Of a stretch of 64,000 nt of DNA, positions 32,878-43,241 are shown in pieces. Location: contig JAACJO010000002.1 in assembly GCA_013368445.1 (NCBI GenBank), positions 1,302,001 through 1,366,000 of the forward strand. Direction: 5' to 3'. Every line of letters begins with the position of its first letter. Positions within the stretch are counted from its first letter, which is position 1. The notes under the pieces are model-generated. The model had not been told where the DNA came from. It saw nothing but the letters and a program-made list of their open reading frames with translations, and did no database searches. The translations under genes and the position numbers were made by a program. Source of the DNA: Leucocoprinus leucothites. Lineage: Eukaryota; Basidiomycota; Agaricomycetes; Agaricales; Agaricaceae.

Positions 32878-34142
32878 TCACCATTGAAATGTATGAGGAA
32901 AGAGTTTAGGGAACCATATCTGCAGCACTCGCGAAGTTAAACTTCCATTGGACTTTTCAAATGCCCCACATTGACAGCAGCGCTTGGAGCGAGATTTGAC
33001 ATCATCCTGTGTTTTTTGGTGATACTTCCTGTGGAACCGCGTAATAATATCAATGTGAAATCCTCTCTTCCTCCACACTCGCGCCCCTAAGCACCTCTGT
33101 CGCATCACTCGTTGGAGCTCTGCCCAAAACACCTCTGTTCCTTCCCCATCCCAAATCAATCGCTTATTGAATTTGGGCGCTCTGAGCATAATCGTATGGC
33201 TCAGGAATTCTTGTACCAAGTCAAACTCGGGAAGCGCTCTGCTCCAAGGAAGGTCTTGTTTGTGATAGGCAGCCATCACAACCCTGGTATCAAGATGACC
33301 ACGTACGATATCCTCGAAGACCGGTGGGATATTAGCTAGTGTATCGATAGCATCGTTGTACGCGCCCATCCGCATCATGTGCTCAGATATCCAGATAATG
33401 AAGCACTCTAATTTTGGGGGGAAACAAGGGATTATGTCCTGAATCAAAGCCCTGAGTTGAGCCCCGCCTCTGTGGTGATCGGTGGAAATCCACATGGTCA
33501 GCACTGGTTGGAGGCTGAAGAAGCGCAGCTGCTGGAGTTGTTTGAGGCCAGTCCAGTCCAGGGAGAAATTGAGGTCGAGATCAAGGTGAGTGAGGTTTCG
33601 CGAGATGGGATGATTGAAGATAGCCAGAAGCTCCGGAGGATCCTCATGTCCCAGCATGACACTGAGCTTTCGCAAGTGAGGAAAGATATCAGGTTGTAGG
33701 AGAGACCTCATGATATGCATTCCTTCCAGATGGCTGGCATGGTTGGGTCGGGACGAGAGGGAGATGATATTACGACAGAGTGGGAGGAATTCCGCTGCGA
33801 AGTCCTCAAAAACGTAGTCATTGATGAGCACCACCTTAACGTGTGCAGTATAGAAGTCTCGAGGCTTGGAGCCCGATCGGAATGTGCGTATGAAAGCCCT
33901 CAGTGGTTGGCTGTTCATGAGTGTGTCAATCTTGATACGCCAATAGAGAAGCGGCTCTATCCTACATTCCTGGCTCAGTCTGTTGTTCGTCAGCGTTGCC
34001 ATGGAAGCCCTCACCAGGTGTTAGCCTCCCTGGAAACCAGTGCAAGCTGCTTGGCTTTTCGATGACTGACTTCAAATGCCATTTCGAATATCAGCCTTCG
34101 AATATCTTCCGGTAGACAGCTGAACCAAGCGAATGTACTCAT
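32878..34142 (-). CDS. F-box-like protein, lineage-specific family (subgroup 2)
   Basis: Exons 34142-34015 and 33961-32878, 403 residues. The first exon (128 nt) encodes the F-box-like start FSCLPEDIRRLIFEMAFEVS and LALVSREANTW; the acceptor at 33962 (atgtag) gives WIEPLLYWR, whereas the earlier ccag would bring a stop in frame. The second exon holds the shared domain: AFIRTFRSGSKPRDFYTAHV, SRNLTHLDLDLNFSLDWTGL, PPKLECFIIWISEH, and RLIWDGEGTEVFWAELQRVM. The C-terminus is longer and more basic than in sister genes, with a Cys pair (CCQCG). Probable SCF substrate adaptor, by analogy only. Confidence 0.8.
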
Positions 34143-34452
34143 GCGTTACGAATGTGGTTGCCCTTGAGGTGCTGTGGTAGATGGCTACCTTGAGGGGCTC
34201 GTGAGGACTTGTCCCAACAAAATCTCATCATCACGGATTTAGGCGAGAGCGTCAGAGCTGGGCTTCATGAACTGCTGTGGGACGGACTCGGACAAAGCAA
34301 TGTGTTTATTTGTTTGATGGGCGCCGACAGATGCTTACAAGCACCCTAATGACTGCCTCTACTCACAAAGCCCTCCGTGACATCATAAGCTGCTACGAGC
34401 CTGTAACCCCCAGTCAAACCCGAATCACTAGATCTGTGAGAGCCTCTTTTCC
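34143..34452. other. Intergenic region in F-box-like cluster
   Basis: 310 bp between two minus-strand F-box-like genes; presumed promoter of the 32878-34142 gene. Nothing else recognised. Confidence 0.45.
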
Positions 34453-35598
34453 TTAATCACCTTCGTGGTTGGCATGATGGGATGCGTCCTTGCGCTGGCA
34501 GATTATGTTCTTCACAGCGTCCAACCAATCAAACTCCACCTCCCGACCACTAACAGAAAAATTGTCGCTGTCCCAAGGAAGCAAAGAGGAGGAATATGGG
34601 ACCAGCTGATTCAAGAAATTGTATATCTCGTCTACTTGCCTCTGCGACACTCTTTGATCTGACCAGTTCACGAGGGGGGATGGTTTGCAACTGAGCACCA
34701 CTCTACGGTCTATTCCTCCACGAGCAATATCTGCAAAGATCGTTGGTCCACCACGCAAAATCTTGAGCTCACAATCCATTGTTGCTGCAAACAAGGCGAA
34801 GGTAGGGTCAACGCAGAACACAAAGGTTTCCAGCGACGGAGGAAAGTTGAAAACCGCTGATTGAATGAATTCGCGTACGTCTCGCGAAGCCTCAATCGGA
34901 TCGTCGCGAATAGGCATTCCCTTGAGAGCGTCAATACGGATATGTTTGAGACGAGGAAGAGCCTTGAAACAATCCCAAGGGGTAGAACTATCAAGGCAAA
35001 TGTCCAGGTGAGTAAGGGATTGGCAGACGGGGTGTGTGAAGATATCTGGTAAGACTATGTCCCGCAGACTGAGCTTTTGTATACGCGGTAATATCTCGCA
35101 TTTGAGGATGGACTGGAGAACATCGTCCCACCATGGGTCTGAGCCCAAGTTGGTCCACGAACCCGAAAAGCTAAGAACGTTTTCACAAAGTGAAAGAAAA
35201 CCTTTGCCTAGGTGATCAAGGACATCCGCGTTGATTGAAAGGCTCTGTATTAGGTTGGCGTAAAAGCTTTTCTCTTTGCGCCCATGGCACACCGTATCGA
35301 CGAATGAATTAAAGCGCCGTGAAGCCGAGTCGCAACATAATGCAATGCGCCGGTAAATTAATTGTTCGACCCTGCAAGAAATTGTCTGAGAAGGTTGGTG
35401 GCGGGAAATTAAAACCACATACCAAGAGTGGGTTTCTCGAGACACAAGGGCTAGATAGCTGCTATCTGCTTGAGTGGTTTCGAACGCGATCTCGAAAATT
35501 AGCCTCCGAATGTCCTCTGGAAATTTATTGAAGAGGGAAAAATCTGCCAGGACTGGGGGCCGGAGGTTGATTCTACTACGTAGTCCAAGACCATTCAT
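34453..35598 (-). CDS. F-box-like protein, lineage-specific family (subgroup 2)
   Basis: Exons 35598-35423 and 35371-34453, 364 residues; the 51-bp intron is a multiple of three without stops. F-box-like segment FNKFPEDIRRLIFEIAFETT, then YLALVSRETHSW and, after the splice, VEQLIYRRIALC. The family domain continues with CQSLTHLDICLDSSTPWDCF, PPSLETFVFCVD, ARGGIDRRVVLS and a tail FDWLDAVKNIICQRKD. It starts only 62 bp downstream of the stop of the next F-box-like gene (35661-36736), on the same strand. Confidence 0.8.
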   Translation of the reverse strand: MNGLGLRSRINLRPPVLADFSLFNKFPEDIRRLIFEIAFETTQADSSYLALVSRETHSWYVVLISRHQPSQTISCRVEQLIYRRIALCCDSASRRFNSFVDTVCHGRKEKSFYANLIQSLSINADVLDHLGKGFLSLCENVLSFSGSWTNLGSDPWWDDVLQSILKCEILPRIQKLSLRDIVLPDIFTHPVCQSLTHLDICLDSSTPWDCFKALPRLKHIRIDALKGMPIRDDPIEASRDVREFIQSAVFNFPPSLETFVFCVDPTFALFAATMDCELKILRGGPTIFADIARGGIDRRVVLSCKPSPLVNWSDQRVSQRQVDEIYNFLNQLVPYSSSLLPWDSDNFSVSGREVEFDWLDAVKNIICQRKDASHHANHEGD

Positions 35599-35660
35599 AG
35601 GATGCCAATGGGAATCGCGCGCACGAAGGGCTGCTTGCTGCCTTCTGTATAAAATACGCT

Positions 35661-36736
35661 CTATGCCCCAGAAAACCTGGTCACCACCTTGCCCGCAGGA
35701 TTATCCCAAATCAACCGAGAATCAAAATTCCCGTTGACCACCAAGACTGTTTGATCCATAAAATCCTTAACTTCATCCCGAAAATAGTCGGGCATTCCTG
35801 GATCAGAATCAGGTCTCATGTTAATGGACGAAGCCAGGATGATTCGGGAGTCAAGCCACCCATGAACAAGGCTCGCAAAAATTGGGGTCTGGTTCTGTAG
35901 TTTACGTCGCGTGTCTTCTTGTGCAACGTTAGCGACCATGGTCGCAGAAAGCCAAATTAAAAAGCAGCGCAGATTTGATGGGAGAAAAGGGATGACGCAG
36001 TCGACAAGCGACTCTAGCTGCATGCCCCCTTCGGTATAGCTGGATGGGAGCCAGGTATCCATCACCGGTTGGATGCACAGGTATTGAAGGCAATTCATGT
36101 ACTTCAATCCCTCCCATGATAGCTCTGATCCAAGGAGGAAGTCAAGGTGGGTAAGGTTCTGCGCGAGAGGGCTAATGAATGGATTGAATGTGTGTAGAGG
36201 GCCAGATTGCAATTTTGGAATACTGAGTTTTCGAAGGTAGGGGAAGACTTCGGGCTTCAATATCGATATTATAGCATCTTCTGGCGTTTTTCCGCCGAGG
36301 GGTGCTGACCAGCTCCTGGGATTTGGCCGACATGACAACGAGACAAGATATCGGCAAGAAGGTAAAAAATGTAGAGCGAAGTCTTGAAAGGTGAAATCAT
36401 CGATGAAAACGACCTTTATGGAATTGGCATAAAAATCCTTCCCCCTCGAGCCATAACGGAACATGTCAATGAAGCGAAGAAAGCGGTTTTCGTCATCGTG
36501 ATCCAGTGTTTGGAGTGTGATACATCGGTACACAAGGGGTTGAATCCTATCAGCGAAGGAATATCAGTACTCCTTTGCACTTGCATGACTTGCCAGCACT
36601 GAACCTACCAAGAGTTGATTTCTCTAGACAAAACTGATAGGTGATTTGTTCCCGGATAGCCCTCGTCGAATGCAATCTCAAAGATTAATCTCCGAATATC
36701 CTCAGGAAAACTCTCGAAAAGATGAAATTTGGTCAT
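35661..36736 (-). CDS. F-box-like protein, lineage-specific family (subgroup 2), altered C-terminus
   Basis: Exons 36736-36609 and 36546-35661, 337 residues; first exon 128 nt as in 32878-34142. F-box-like start FESFPEDIRRLIFEIAFDEG, LSVLSREINSW, then IQPLVYRCITL. Shared domain: RFIDMFRYGSRGKDFYANSI, AQNLTHLDFLLGSELSWEGL, PSNLRCFLIWLSA. The protein ends NPAGKVVTRFSGA, short of the family tail. Another frame right there reads GGDQVFWGIERILYRRQQ, which matches the VFW...RRR tail of sister copies and stays open into the next gene. A single-base indel near 35690 is therefore likely. Expression status unknown. Confidence 0.7.
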
Positions 36737-37175
36737 ATGCACGTGCAGAAGCAGGACTGGAGTATAGTAATGATTTCAAGAAGACGGATCCGGGACCACT
36801 GAGGTAACGGGTTGAGTACTAGGGGCTGTGTAATCATCACCCCACGTGCTACATAGACTTAAACCATTTTTTGAACGCAAGACTCACGTCCAACCACGAC
36901 ATCCGTTTTTCCTGACTTTCGTGATGCTGATGTTATCTGCTAACGCAGCGAAAACCTTAATAACGTCTTCTAAGGCTTGAGCTTCATGGCCTCAGTCACT
37001 GTCCGATTCTCAGGAGATGACGAGATTATCATACAGTCGATCAACGCGAATCGATGATATATTATGCAATGAACTAATCTTCGCTATCCAGTTTCCTGGC
37101 AAGATTCTTGGTAGGTACAGTGAGGTGAACAACTGATAGCAGTCAGGAACCGTCGTAACCGGCCATATTGGTAGG
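36737..37175. other. Intergenic region
   Basis: 439 bp between the start of an F-box-like gene and the end of the first SUR7/PalI gene. The exact 3' end of the latter is uncertain; a longer frame to 37010 exists. Confidence 0.4.
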
Positions 37176-38226
37176 CTATAAACTTGAAGCTGCCACTGGA
37201 TGTTGCAAGCCAGTAGGAACCATAACGTGAGATTCCGCCTCCATTGGCGATACTTTCTCCACGGAGGGCAACGATTGCGCCTGTAACCTCTATAATTGAG
37301 CTGATCAGTTTCTTCAGTCTGCAAGTGTTCGGGCAGTGCATAGTCGAACCTGTTTGTTTCTTCTGTGTCTAGCTTTTCGAATGCTCCGAATGACGACGAT
37401 TTCCCCTAATAAACAGATAAGAGCTACGACGCAGAGCCATGTCTGGGAAAGTTGCTGAGCGTATGCTGAGCGAAAGAAGCATAGACTCACTGAGTTACCC
37501 CACTCTAGTTGCAACGTCGAACTGGAACTATCAAGCCGCGGTCGGACATTTTTCTGGGCGGAGCTTACGAGCTCGACATGAACGAGGAAGACAAAAAAGG
37601 TAATGAAAGCAATTAAGTATCCCAGAGCTATTTGTGATCTCAGGAATGGGAGATGTTGAGTCGATTGAAATGTTCTCCTAGTCCTGATTCTGTTTGTAAA
37701 ATACACCGCCAGAGAAAATATCCAACCAATGAAAGTAAACGCAACAGCTATTAACCTATATCAGGTGAAGAGCAAAACATATAGCTGGAGGTGACTAGCC
37801 TACGGGATAGATGACCAACATAGAGGTCTCGACCTTGGTCATCACAGTTGACCAGTCTCCGGAAATTTTCAAGAATTCGACAACATCTGGTTGGATTGTC
37901 CACCCAATCATTCGCCGAGTACACCGCAGAGGGGTGTAAACCCCGTTGTCACCGCTGTATTTCTCAGAACTCAAGATCTCTAACAGTAACTGAGTGTCGC
38001 ACCTTTTCAATGATTTCAGGCAATATCCCCAGATACCGAAATCAACAGAACGAGTCTCCCCGTCTATCTCTGCTCTCAACGTCATGATCCGACTTGTTTG
38101 TAAGATGGGTACAGAAAGCGAAGCAACGAGCAGTAGCGCGAGTGATGCAGACAGAAGGACGACAGCGATCAGAAAAGGATACCCTTCCGTTTTGACTATC
38201 ATAGCTATCCTGCTCACAAAAACCAT
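37176..38226 (-). CDS. SUR7/PalI-family membrane protein, copy A
   Basis: Four-helix cortical membrane protein of the SUR7/PalI family (eisosome or pH-sensing roles in other fungi). Exons: 38226-38003, 37954-37800, 37747-37491, 37442-37350, 37289-37176; 280 residues. First helix FLIAVVLLSASLALLLVASL, then VDFGIWGYCLK, PLRCTRRMIGWTI, and helices AVAFTFIGWIFSLAVYF, IALGYLIAFITFFVFLVHVE and TWLCVVALICLLGEIVV. The third exon is 257 nt, like the matching exon of copy B. The second intron needs a GC donor (gctagt at 37799) to keep frame and the YPVAVAF alignment. The last exon is uncertain. Confidence 0.68.
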
Positions 38227-39789
38227 TGTAAGCGCAAGGCTGGTTTTGAGGTATGCTGGTGGTCAAGGGACATGCATTAGCCGCTCAGAGACTCAGTCTT
38301 GTGCGGTTCAGGGACCGAGGCAGTGGGTGGGCATGGGCACTCCTATATCGGCGGAAACATGATGTGTGCCTGGTACTGTGATTAACTTAAGACAGGCAAC
38401 ATCGTTCTTCGGAGTTGAAATAGACAACTCTCACACCATGTTTGTTGTGGCTTTCACGGCTGCTAGCGATTCATTCAACATTGCCCTTCCTACTCGTTCT
38501 GCCATGAAGTGCCTATTTGCCGGGAAACAATCTGGTCATTGGTGAACAAACCTCGGGAAACTGTAGCCACAGAGGCGCTCTCGAATTCCATATAAGCTAA
38601 GCGCTGAGCCTCGGCGTGATGGACAGGAATTAAAATCGGACCATCTCCTGTTACATCAGGCACCGGTAATTGTCAACCAATTGAATCCATTGAAATCGTT
38701 GAGACTTGGCTTCCATGGAATATGGACCTGAATTCGAGAACTGAAAGTTTTGGCCCAGAGGGAACGACGGGTACTTGAGTTTGAGGTCATGGGGATGGGG
38801 CGAAACACAGTAAGTATCTGTTTTCGATACTGAATGATTCGGTTAACCACACAACGAAACAGTCCATGGAAAGACCTCCTAAGAGGTAAGACCGATTGAG
38901 GGCTGAAATGCCTTGGGTGCAGGCTGCAGCATGAGGTGCTGTGATACCTCAGATCATGCCTACATTACGGGTATTGAAGTTTCAAGACTTCCCCTCAGGT
39001 TGCTGCGCAACACAGCCAGCCTGGTCGCAAAAAGCAATGACTCTGGCCTACCATAGCCAAGGCCAAGAGTTTTGTCTCTAATGGACATGAGATCAGGGCC
39101 ACAGGTGCAGGTGCCGATAATATGCCTGAGGCATGAGGGAGAAACCTGGGTAGATACTTGGCATGTCTGTCAATGCCAACGGCCCCAAAACAGTTGACCG
39201 TAGCTGATCATCGGGGGACCGTTGAGGATAAGACGCTTGCTGGATTGCAGGTCAAGGCCGAGACTGGGGAGTAAATATTGCACAGGAAGAACTTGTCTCA
39301 TAAATCGAAAGAGGGTTCAAAGCGAGTAACTCGGCCATGATCGCACTCTTGGAGCCCGAGGAAGGACGCATAATGCGGAAAAGTGTAACATGTCGAGTGA
39401 ACTATGATGCCAAGCCGCGTCTAGGTGTTGTAGAAGTATGGATCTCTTAGCTTATCCGGATAGATACAATCGATCAGATGTCGTATTCCTGGCACCGATC
39501 GTGCTGCGGCCAGAAAATCAGATACACTTTCGGAAGCCCTGCGAGCGTGGTTGCTGGAAAGGTGATGGTAAATGTCAACGCAATTTTTGATATTAAGCGT
39601 TTGTTCCGCCGTCCCCGATCAATCGATCAAAGAGTCAGCAATGTTGAACTGCGTTGTGCGCAGACCTGCGTAGACTGACACCGCATTCCTGGCTGAGTGT
39701 TTCAAAAGTAGGAGCTCAATCTCCTCCCGACATTTGTTTTCTATCCACAGTGAGGTCTCCATTAGGCCCTCAAAAAGTGCCCTCTTCAA
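38227..39789. other. Divergent intergenic region, 1.6 kb
   Basis: Lies between divergent starts of SUR7/PalI copy A and an F-box-like gene. Much longer than needed for two promoters, without any credible reading frame or recognised repeat. It may be decayed sequence. Confidence 0.4.
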
Positions 39790-40923
39790 ATGGCCGACAA
39801 ATTCCCATACTTCAACGAATTTCCGGAGGATATCCAAAGACTCATCTTCGAATTTGCATTTGAGGGGGCCAGCGAGTTGCTATCTCCTTCAATCGCACAC
39901 GGTCGCGTACTTGACTTGTTACTTGTCTCAAAGGTGGTTAAACAATGGTCCGTACTTATCATTATACAAGAATTCCAACTGAGAGTGCTCTGTAGGACTG
40001 AACCGCTGGTGTATAGAAACATCAGCGCTTCCATGATACTTGGCAACCCGATCCGATACATGTCCTCAATTCCTAAGGGTTTCTTCAGGAATCACGTCAG
40101 GTCTCTTACCGTTGATGACCTCGACACAAATGGTTTTCTTGAGCAAATTCTCTCGGAGTGTCGTACAAATCTCGTCGGCTTGGCTTGGTGGCAAATACCC
40201 CACAACCGCACGAAATGGGCTCCCTTCCTCCTTTCTCAAGCTTATCCAAGCTTAAGAAAGTTGTCAATTTACTATGGAATACTTCCTTCTGGCGCGGAGG
40301 ATCCCTTCCGCAAGCCCATTTTTCAGAACTTGACCCACCTTGATATTGGGCTTCCGGCCACGGACGCTCACTTTATCGATAATTCGTCCAACGCCAATCT
40401 TCGTAAAGTAACCTCTTGGAAAGACTTGCAATCACTCAAATCTCTCATCCATCTGCACCTCGACATGAACCGGGCATTATCATTTCGAGCACCCAATACT
40501 GTAGAGGATTTCCAGGAGGTTATTCTCGAAATCATACCTCACCTTCCCCATACTGCTCAGTTCTTCTCCCTCCACCTCCCGTATACATTCCTCTCTCGAG
40601 CCGCCATCCTTCCTGTTACATCGCGACAGGTCTTCGATGATCTGATACGTGGTAGTACGGACCCACGGATACTAGTTTGCTACGCGCCTGCAAGACGTTG
40701 GAGTGCTTCCTTACACACGATGACGCAAGCTGAATTGATTTCAATTGAGGGTTTTAGTGAATGGTTACTACCAAGAGGCCGCTCACAACAAAATGATAAA
40801 CAACTCCGGGTCATGTTCCCAAAAGCAGATAACGATTTCTGGGATGAAGCGGAGAGAATGATTCGCAGACGGAATGGAGAGTTATATGGGAATGTGCCGT
40901 CTGGCGGTGGGTGGGCAAAATAA
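39790..40923 (+). CDS. F-box-like protein, lineage-specific family (subgroup 2)
   Basis: Exons 39790-39947 and 39996-40923, 361 residues; the 48-bp intron is a multiple of three without stops. F-box-like segment FNEFPEDIQRLIFEFAFEGA, then LLLVSKVVKQW and TEPLVYRNIS. Domain continues with FRNHVRSLTVDDLD, FQNLTHLDIGLPATD and a tail DNDFWDEAERMIRRRNGELY, matching the VFW...RRR tail of sisters. The only plus-strand member here, placed between the two SUR7/PalI genes. Confidence 0.8.
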   Translation: MADKFPYFNEFPEDIQRLIFEFAFEGASELLSPSIAHGRVLDLLLVSKVVKQWSVLIIIQEFQLRVLCRTEPLVYRNISASMILGNPIRYMSSIPKGFFRNHVRSLTVDDLDTNGFLEQILSECRTNLVGLAWWQIPHNRTKWAPFLLSQAYPSLRKLSIYYGILPSGAEDPFRKPIFQNLTHLDIGLPATDAHFIDNSSNANLRKVTSWKDLQSLKSLIHLHLDMNRALSFRAPNTVEDFQEVILEIIPHLPHTAQFFSLHLPYTFLSRAAILPVTSRQVFDDLIRGSTDPRILVCYAPARRWSASLHTMTQAELISIEGFSEWLLPRGRSQQNDKQLRVMFPKADNDFWDEAERMIRRRNGELYGNVPSGGGWAK

Positions 40924-41224
40924 CTCATGCAATTCGGAGGAGATTTCCGTAAAGCTGAGGTTCGATAGAGGACGAAACTCTACGTTGGGCTTCGGGGAGT
41001 CGGCAGGGTTCTCCAAGGATTCATATGAAATTATCATTATCGTGCATGTACATCGCCCTCAGTGCCACGATCCACCAGTAAAGTACAAAGAGCTAGGAAT
41101 GGAATATAATTGGGCACCCGGAATTGACCGTGAGCGGCAAAATAGCAAGGAATCCCTAATTCTTTCAAAACTACTACTGGCAAAAGAAGATCTTGTCTCG
41201 TAGTGGGCAAATATTGTCGTTAAA

Positions 41225-42510
41225 TCATGATGTTCTCTGATTGAAGCGGAAAAAGTTGAACCGACTACCAGTACTACTGGCCGCGAGGGGTTCTTGTGCT
41301 GGTGGATCCCTAGATCCTGAAGTTGAAGCTGTTGGACTTTGAATAGTTGTAGCATAGGCTGGAGGCGCTTCTCCTTGGCCCGCTTCAAGAAGCTGATCTC
41401 CTTGGGAGGCCTTGTAGGTGGGAGCTACTTCAAATGGTCGCGGCTCTGGCATTGTTATCGGAGACAATTGATGCCCTACACGAGCTTCGGAGCTATGTCC
41501 AGTTTGATCCTGGAGCATTACGATGAGACAATGAAATTGTTCCTAGGCTCAAACTCAGCGACTGACCTCCTCATGTACAACCGGCCTTTTTAATTTGTTG
41601 GTATAAACAGCACTAAGGAAGAGGAGGAGCAAAGCAAAAATATTGGCAATGATCTAACCACAGGTAAACCTCGAAGAAATTAGGTACAGAAGCAAGACAT
41701 ACCACATTACCCCATCGCAACTTTATCTTCCAATCTTCCGACGAGAGTGAGCCCACCCGCCCCTGCATCTCCGATACAATGATAATATTGGCCAAAAATG
41801 CTGCACTCGTGATAACCAGTGCAATGTGAACAAAGTAACGAACGAGTTTGAAGTAGCCTGAATTTGGGGGTAAGTCGTTCGGGCCAATTCTACCGGTTGC
41901 GATCCTGTAACGGTACACGAAGCAACAAATTACGAACGCCACGAAAGAAAAAAAAGCAGCTAGGACGCCATTGTTAGTCTCCGCAAATGACTTGGAACAG
42001 AAGATGGCACCTACCGAGAGGATGGAATACGAACAAGGTCGTTGCTGTTTTCGAGATGCTCAGGTGTACATCGCTTGGGACATTTCTGTGAGACAGGGGT
42101 CAACGTCGGAGTGGTCATTTATTCGGAGGTTTCAGGTATACTCACAAATAGTTCGTAACATCACTACCGATAGTCCAACCCAACATTTGCCCCGAGCACC
42201 GGGGAATCATACCAGAAAGCTCTTCTTCCCTTCCTCTGTAAACCACAACCGAGGAACCAAATTAGAACACGTTAAGGGTACAGCTCCAACCAAGGAAGAT
42301 ACTTAACAGGTCCAGGCAGTACCCGAATATCCCAAAGTCCACAAATCTCGCCTTGTCGGGTTCACCCGTATGTGAACCCAACCGGAACACATAAAGAGAG
42401 TTGTCGAAAGGCGTAGAAAGTGCCGTCAAGAGCAGGCTGAAGGCTGCAACAAGGGTGAAAAAGGCAGAAAACAACAGATAGTCTGAGATGCCTGTTCTCC
42501 TTGACGCCAT
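41225..42510 (-). CDS. SUR7/PalI-family membrane protein, copy B
   Basis: Exons: 42510-42308, 42235-42146, 42085-42015, 41959-41703, 41653-41567, 41509-41225; 330 residues. First helix LLFSAFFTLVAAFSLLLTAL, then VDFGIFGYCLDL, PRCSGQMLGWTIGSDVTNYL, and later helices FFSFVAFVICCFVYRY, YFVHIALVITSAAFLANIII and IIANIFALLLLFLSAVYTNK. The cytosolic C-terminal 90 residues are Pro/Ser-rich with PPAYATTIQS, a possible PPxY-type site. Aligns with copy A through the membrane part; the tails differ. Cell-surface role inferred from family. Confidence 0.78.
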
Positions 42511-43241
42511 GGCCTGGTCGGACTAGTAGAGTGAAGCTTTGGCTAGGACAGTACTGAGAGGAAGATTGAGGGCGAGTTGCAAGCGACAGTGGATTGTGTA
42601 TGACCAATGTCAACGCAGTGAGCTAAAGCCATCTTGGCATACACTAAGCCTGATTAATTGTGACGAGAATCTGCCCACATAGGAAAGGGTGATAGCCCAG
42701 AAGTCATGGCCGTCTATAAATAGGTACGGCTTCGGATTAGCTTGGTATTTTGAATATTGCTGACTGTAAAGCAATAAAATCGCTAGTTCGTGACAGGATG
42801 TATAAAAACGAAATAAAAGTGGCAGCCCAATGCTCAACATCAAAATAAAGGCGAGGCCACCTCAAAATATTGAAGATACCAACACAAAACTTGTGAGGAG
42901 AAAACCGGCACACCTCAACGAATCGGCTTGGCTAGCCATTGATGAGTATCACCACCAACTTCCAAGGGCTCCAAGCCACAAAAAACGCATGGATGTTTTA
43001 TTAGTACCGATGAAATGAAAGCTTCAAGGCTCCAAGCGTGTCGATAGTGTTGCGCTCAGGTTTTTGTGTACAATCGCAAAATAAAAATGACTGGTTTGAA
43101 GATATGTGACGGCGAAAAAACGAGCTGCTTCAGACTGACTATGACACAACAAGCTGAGGTTGAACCCCTACGTAAAACCACTACACACCTCCACAAGCGA
43201 CGATCCCACCTGCACACCTCCAAAACCTCGACCGAGCTTAT
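42511..43241. other. Intergenic region
   Basis: 731 bp holding the promoter of SUR7/PalI copy B and the 3' flank of the VPS9 gene. Short frames at 43066-43530 antisense to the VPS9 gene are not credible. Confidence 0.4.

Noticed and set aside
37748..37800. Apparent one-base frameshift in SUR7/PalI copy A
   Set aside because: A GC donor at 37799 keeps the frame and aligns YPVAVAF with HPLAAAF of copy B, so a GC-AG intron explains it better.
38860..39420. Possible decayed transposon in the 1.6-kb gap
   Set aside because: No terminal repeats, target duplications or transposase/reverse transcriptase motifs were seen.
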